Below, in pieces: positions 6,134 through 9,900 of a stretch of 9,900 bases of DNA. The stretch covers positions 1 to 9,900 of the forward strand of contig JANXZD010000111.1 of assembly GCA_025355705.1 (NCBI GenBank), given 5' to 3'. The notes under the pieces are model-generated. The model saw only the letters and a program-made list of their open reading frames with translations, ran no database searches and was not told where the DNA came from. Within the stretch, counting starts at the first letter, position 1. Each line of letters opens with the position of its first letter. This DNA comes from Bacteroidota bacterium (GTDB taxonomy: Bacteria; Bacteroidota; Ignavibacteria; UBA10030; UBA8401). A program made the position numbers and the translations under genes.

Positions 6134-7060
6134 CTATTTGTTCGCAAGATACCAATCGATCGCTTTTGTAAGTCCGCCTTTTAACGAATATTTCGCTTTC
6201 CACCCCAATAAATTAATTTTACTTACATCCAATAATTTTCTCGGGGAGCCGTCTGGTTTAGTGCTGTCGAATTCTAGCGCACCCTTATAACCGACAATAT
6301 CTTTGATCAAATTGGCCACTTCAAGGATTGTAACATCCTCGCCGGTTCCTATGTTGACAAATTCTTTTCCATCATAATTGTTCATTAAAAAAATACAAGC
6401 ATCAGCCATATCATCAACATACAAAAATTCCCTGCGCGGCTTTCCTGATCCCCATAGAACAACGGATGGAGAATTATTTTGCTTTGCTTCAACAAATTTT
6501 CTGATCAATGCAGGCAAAACGTGAGAATTTTGGAGATCAAAATTATCATTCGGTCCGTAAAGATTTGTCGGCATTACGGAAATATAATTCGTTCCATATT
6601 GTCTATTATACGATTTTGCCATCTCAATACCGGCAATCTTTGCAATTGCATATGGTTCGTTCGTCGGCTCTAGTTTCCCGTCAAGAAGGTATTCTTCTTT
6701 CATCGGCTGAGGTGCAAGTTTTGGGTAGATACATGAACTTCCCAAAAAACATAATTTCTTCACACCATTTTGATAAGAAAAATGAATGGCGTTATTCTGA
6801 ACAGCAAGATTTTGATAGATGAATTCTGCGGGATACGTATTGTTTGCATGAATACCACCAACTTTGGCGGCGGCGAGAAAAACGTAATTCGGTTTTTCTT
6901 TTTCAAAAAAATTCTTTACACCCAATTGATCTACAAGATCCAGTTCGGCATGAGTTCTATAGATCAGATTGGTGAATCCACGCTCTGTTAATAGTCGAAA
7001 AATTGCAGAGCCAACCAGACCATGATGACCGGCCACATAAATTTTTGCATTCTTTTCCAA
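6134..7060 (-). CDS. fcl: GDP-L-fucose synthase (3,5-epimerase/4-reductase)
   Basis: This 308-residue extended short-chain dehydrogenase converts GDP-4-keto-6-deoxy-D-mannose to GDP-L-fucose using NADPH, in the cytoplasm. The nucleotide-binding loop is AGHHGLVGSAI (10-20; Gly11, 14, 17). Catalytic residues are visible: S108 in LGSSCIYP, Y137 and K141 in EPYAIAK, and the epimerase pair C110 and H180 (NSHVLPALI), each one residue offset from the E. coli enzyme. Further family motifs are AAAKVGGIHAN (63-73), PTNLYGPNDNFD and KPRREFLYVDDMA. The length is normal. The start is TTG, one base after the gmd stop, with Shine-Dalgarno AAGAGG 8 bases upstream; no ATG is available before the Rossmann motif. 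It is the third gene of the GDP-sugar operon. A weak AT hairpin follows near 6119-6133 but no clear terminator. Confidence 0.96.
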   Translation of the reverse strand: MEKNAKIYVAGHHGLVGSAIFRLLTERGFTNLIYRTHAELDLVDQLGVKNFFEKEKPNYVFLAAAKVGGIHANNTYPAEFIYQNLAVQNNAIHFSYQNGVKKLCFLGSSCIYPKLAPQPMKEEYLLDGKLEPTNEPYAIAKIAGIEMAKSYNRQYGTNYISVMPTNLYGPNDNFDLQNSHVLPALIRKFVEAKQNNSPSVVLWGSGKPRREFLYVDDMADACIFLMNNYDGKEFVNIGTGEDVTILEVANLIKDIVGYKGALEFDSTKPDGSPRKLLDVSKINLLGWKAKYSLKGGLTKAIDWYLANK

Positions 7061-7061
7061 C

Positions 7062-8105
7062 TCAGTAGCCTCTTCTCTTCACTAATTCAAAATCAGCTTT
7101 AGCCATTAAACGAGCAAGATCGGCAAATTTGGTCGTAGCTTCCCATCCGAGTTTTTGCTTTGCTTTTGTTGCATCGCCGATGAGAAGATCGACCTCTGTT
7201 GGCCGATAATATTTTGGATCTACTTCAACTAATATTTTCCCGGACTTTGTATCGATTCCTTTTTCGTTCTCTGCTTCACCTTCCCATTGCAGATCAATTC
7301 CAAGTTCTCGGAATGCTGCATCAACAAATTTTCGCACTTCATGTGTTTCACCTGTCGCCAGAACAAAATCTTCTGGTGCATCAAGTTGAAGCATGCGCCA
7401 CATCCCTTCAACATATTCTTTTGCAAATCCCCAGTCACGTTTGGAATTTAAATTTCCAAGGGTCAGTTTATTCTGCAGTCCAAGTTTAATTTTTGCGGCA
7501 GCCATGGTTATTTTACGTGTCACAAATGTTTCACCACGTCGGGGAGATTCATGGTTGAATAAGATTCCATTGCATGCAAATAGATTGTACGCTTCACGAT
7601 AATTTACGATGATCCAATAACCATACAATTTTGCAACACCATACGGGCTGCGCGGATAGAATGGGGTCTTTTCTGTTTGAGGTATCTCTTGCACTTTTCC
7701 ATATAATTCGCTTGTTGAAGCTTGGTAGAATTTTGTCTTGATGCCGGTTTCTCTAATTGCATCAAGAAAACGCAGCGTACCAACAGCATCAACTTCAGCC
7801 GTGTATTCCGGGACCTCAAAAGAAACTTTTACATGGCTTTGCGCAGCCAGATTATAGACCTCATCCGGCTCGATCTTTTCTAACAAGCGATTGATATTGC
7901 TCGTATCGGTTACATCGCCATAATGAAGAAAGAATTTTGAACCGGCGTATTTCGGATCGTTATAGATGTGATCAATACGACCAGTATTAAACGAACTGCT
8001 TCGGCGGATTACGCCATGGACTTCGTATCCTTTTTCAAGGAGCAGTTCTGCAAGATATGAACCGTCTTGTCCGGTGATCCCTGTGAGTAATGCTACTTTT
8101 GCCAT
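7062..8105 (-). CDS. gmd: GDP-mannose 4,6-dehydratase
   Basis: This 347-residue extended short-chain dehydrogenase dehydrates GDP-D-mannose to GDP-4-keto-6-deoxy-D-mannose, the common precursor of GDP-L-fucose, GDP-D-rhamnose and related sugars. The cofactor loop is LTGITGQDGSYLAE (7-20). The active site shows T131 and E133 in ASTSELYG and Y155/K159 in SPYGVAK. Other hallmarks are RRSSSFNTGRIDHIY (34-48), NLAAQSHVKVSFE, NHESPRRGETFVTRKIT (184-200), LGNLNSKRDWGFAKEYVE and ATGETHEVRKFV. The length is close to that of bacterial Gmd (about 350-370). The ATG has Shine-Dalgarno AAGGA that overlaps the last codons of the upstream reductase gene, whose stop lies 7 bases before. The gene sits between two reductases that use its product. 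Confidence 0.97.
   Translation of the reverse strand: MAKVALLTGITGQDGSYLAELLLEKGYEVHGVIRRSSSFNTGRIDHIYNDPKYAGSKFFLHYGDVTDTSNINRLLEKIEPDEVYNLAAQSHVKVSFEVPEYTAEVDAVGTLRFLDAIRETGIKTKFYQASTSELYGKVQEIPQTEKTPFYPRSPYGVAKLYGYWIIVNYREAYNLFACNGILFNHESPRRGETFVTRKITMAAAKIKLGLQNKLTLGNLNSKRDWGFAKEYVEGMWRMLQLDAPEDFVLATGETHEVRKFVDAAFRELGIDLQWEGEAENEKGIDTKSGKILVEVDPKYYRPTEVDLLIGDATKAKQKLGWEATTKFADLARLMAKADFELVKRRGY
7069..7074 (-). promoter_or_regulatory. Shine-Dalgarno site that sets the fcl TTG start
   Basis: The minus strand reads AAGAGG here, 8 bases before TTG at 7060-7058, within the last codons of gmd. It supports TTG as the real fcl start and translational coupling between gmd and fcl. Confidence 0.6.
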
Positions 8106-8112
8106 GGTTATT

Positions 8113-9069
8113 TTATCCTTGTTGATTCCAATATTCTATGAGTTCTGTTAATGTTTTTTTGAAAGGAATTTCCGCTTTCCATCCCACGCTATGGTTCATA
8201 GCGTTGGCACTACCGGCAAGGAGCTGAATATCATATCCGCGCAGCCGTTTCGGTTCGACGTTCAGTTCAAATTTCTCACCCACAATTTCTTCGAAGAGGT
8301 GGATGATATCTTCAATAGCGAAGATTCTTCCTGAGCACAAATTAAAAATGTAATTATGCTTGTTGTCGATCTGTGACAGCATCCAATACCCTTTGGCTAT
8401 GTCGCGCACGTCCGTAAAATCACGACGTGCTTTGATATTCCCGACACTCAGGATTTTCGGTGCTTTTGTTTTTTGAATGGTGACAATCTGCTTCGCGATC
8501 GACGAACAAACAAAGTTCGGCCGCTGCCTCGGACCGGTGTGATTGAATGGTCGGGCAATGACGATATTGAGACCCTCATACTTTTTATAGGTCTGCGCGA
8601 TGTAATCCATACTGGTTTTACTCGCAGCGTACGGGTTCACCGGCTGCGGGATCGATTGTTCGGTATGCAATCCTGGCAATCCGAATGTCTCACCGTAAAT
8701 TTCGCCTGAGGTGACCACGATGATGCGAGGAGAGATCTCAGCGGCTTTTACCGCTTCAAAGATATTTATCGTACCGATCACATTGGTTTTGAATGTATCA
8801 GCAGCGTGCTGGAACGAGCTCGGCACAAACGCTTGACCGGCAACATGGAAAATGACATCCGGCTTGACTTGTTTGATGATAGTAAAAATAGATTGGAAGT
8901 CAGTAATCTCACCGGTTGAAAGAGTAACTTTCTCTTCGATTTGCGAAAGATTGTCACCTTTTTCCGAATCCCTAAGCACTCCGAAAATTTCTGATTCTGT
9001 ACTTCCTGCAATGTAGTCAGCCAAATGACTTCCTGCAAAACCACCTATACCTGTAATAAGAGCTCTCAT
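8113..9069 (-). CDS. rmd: GDP-6-deoxy-D-mannose reductase-like epimerase/dehydratase (Rmd type)
   Basis: This 318-residue extended short-chain dehydrogenase has the cofactor loop ITGIGGFAGSHLADYI (5-20; Gly7, 10, 13) and the catalytic set S121 (TSGEIYG), Y147 and K151 (NPYAASK). The segments RPFNHTGPRQRPNFVCSSIAKQI, VGNIKARRDFTDVRDIAKGYW and IFNLCSG are characteristic of reductases of the RMD/Tld type, which reduce the 4-keto group of a nucleotide 6-deoxyhexulose. With gmd directly downstream, the likely reaction is GDP-4-keto-6-deoxy-D-mannose to GDP-D-rhamnose; GDP-6-deoxy-D-talose is the main alternative. It is the first gene of the operon. The ATG has no recognisable Shine-Dalgarno; the leader (9070-9170) is very AT-rich. 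Family membership is clear, product stereochemistry is inferred. Confidence 0.8.
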   Translation of the reverse strand: MRALITGIGGFAGSHLADYIAGSTESEIFGVLRDSEKGDNLSQIEEKVTLSTGEITDFQSIFTIIKQVKPDVIFHVAGQAFVPSSFQHAADTFKTNVIGTINIFEAVKAAEISPRIIVVTSGEIYGETFGLPGLHTEQSIPQPVNPYAASKTSMDYIAQTYKKYEGLNIVIARPFNHTGPRQRPNFVCSSIAKQIVTIQKTKAPKILSVGNIKARRDFTDVRDIAKGYWMLSQIDNKHNYIFNLCSGRIFAIEDIIHLFEEIVGEKFELNVEPKRLRGYDIQLLAGSANAMNHSVGWKAEIPFKKTLTELIEYWNQQG

Positions 9070-9170
9070 GAAATTTTTATTTTATATTTTGAATTTTGAA
9101 TATGATAAGATACGAATTTTCAACTGCGAACAAAAACGAAAATTATATTTCACAAGAGATATGCATCGCT
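9070..9170 (-). promoter_or_regulatory. Leader region of the GDP-sugar operon, promoter not clearly resolved
   Basis: These bases separate the rRNA terminator from the first sugar gene and must hold the operon's own promoter unless it relies on read-through. Minus-strand candidates are TATCTT (near 9113-9108) with TTGTTC 15 bases upstream, a short spacing, or an AT-rich TATAAA closer to the gene. None is a strong match, so no single promoter is called. Confidence 0.3.
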
Positions 9171-9210
9171 ATAAAAAAAAAATCCCGTTTCGCTTTCGCG
9201 GACGGGATTT
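9171..9210 (-). terminator. Intrinsic terminator of the rRNA operon
   Basis: AAATCCCGT (9180-9188) pairs perfectly with ACGGGATTT (9202-9210), and an inner CGC/GCG pairing closes the loop. On the minus strand the hairpin is followed by an uninterrupted run of T (9182-9172), the classic rho-independent form. It lies 11 bases after the 5S 3' end. The plus-strand side lacks a comparable U-run, so it works mainly for minus-strand transcripts. Confidence 0.92.
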
Positions 9211-9220
9211 ATAAATTAAA

Positions 9221-9336
<116 letters not shown>

Positions 9337-9420
9337 ATTTAAAAATTCAAAATGAAAAGAAGCACATATATTAATCTAGTAAATTTATTGATGCACAAAA
9401 AATGTGTATTCAAAAAAGAA
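9337..9420 (-). other. 23S-5S intergenic spacer
   Basis: This AT-rich spacer holds no tRNA and no open reading frame that I can support. Its bases next to 5S (AAAT before the 5' end, TTTA after the 3' end) can extend the 5S closing stem past one mismatch, probably as part of the processing helix. Confidence 0.6.

Positions 9421-9900
<480 letters not shown>

Overview
The window is a piece of bacterial chromosome with moderate to low GC. It carries housekeeping RNAs, a nucleotide-sugar cluster, a stress-type sigma factor cassette and part of a transhydrogenase operon. The sigma factor's sequence style, Shine-Dalgarno sites on some genes but not others, and the split (three-gene) transhydrogenase suggest a member of the Bacteroidota/Chlorobiota/Ignavibacteriota group. 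That placement is an inference with modest confidence; the 480 bases of 23S rRNA at the right edge would settle it by comparison.

Layout, left to right. Positions 1-3640 are read on the minus strand. A YVTN beta-propeller/phosphoesterase lipoprotein gene is followed 17 bases later by pntA1 (transhydrogenase alpha part 1) and then pntA2 (alpha part 2, cut by the left edge); pntB presumably lies just outside. A divergent promoter region (3641-3842) separates this unit from a plus-strand cassette (3843-5828): ECF sigma factor, membrane-anchored zinc-finger anti-sigma factor, and a lipoprotein thioredoxin of the TlpA type. The cassette has a candidate ECF-type promoter in front of it.

Positions 5860-6055 hold two small RNA genes on the minus strand, tRNA-Ala(CGC) followed by the SRP (4.5S) RNA, with a good sigma-70-like promoter just upstream. 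Positions 6134-9069 are a tight minus-strand operon for GDP-deoxyhexoses: an Rmd-type reductase, gmd and fcl. Gmd makes GDP-4-keto-6-deoxy-D-mannose. Fcl converts this to GDP-L-fucose, and the Rmd-type enzyme probably converts it to GDP-D-rhamnose, so one operon appears to feed two sugars for surface polysaccharide or glycoprotein. The right end (9171-9900) is the tail of an rRNA operon on the minus strand: the 3' part of 23S, 5S, and a strong intrinsic terminator.

The points most worth a second look are two. First, the phosphoesterase lipoprotein has lost both paired metal-ligand motifs of its family (D-M for E-N, S-S for D-D) while the rest of the domain is well kept, and it sits directly upstream of the transhydrogenase genes. 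Second, the sigma/anti-sigma/thioredoxin cassette has cysteine pairs on both sides of the membrane, which suggests envelope redox sensing. I saw no mobile element, CRISPR array or phage gene. No stretch longer than 300 bases lacks a gene.
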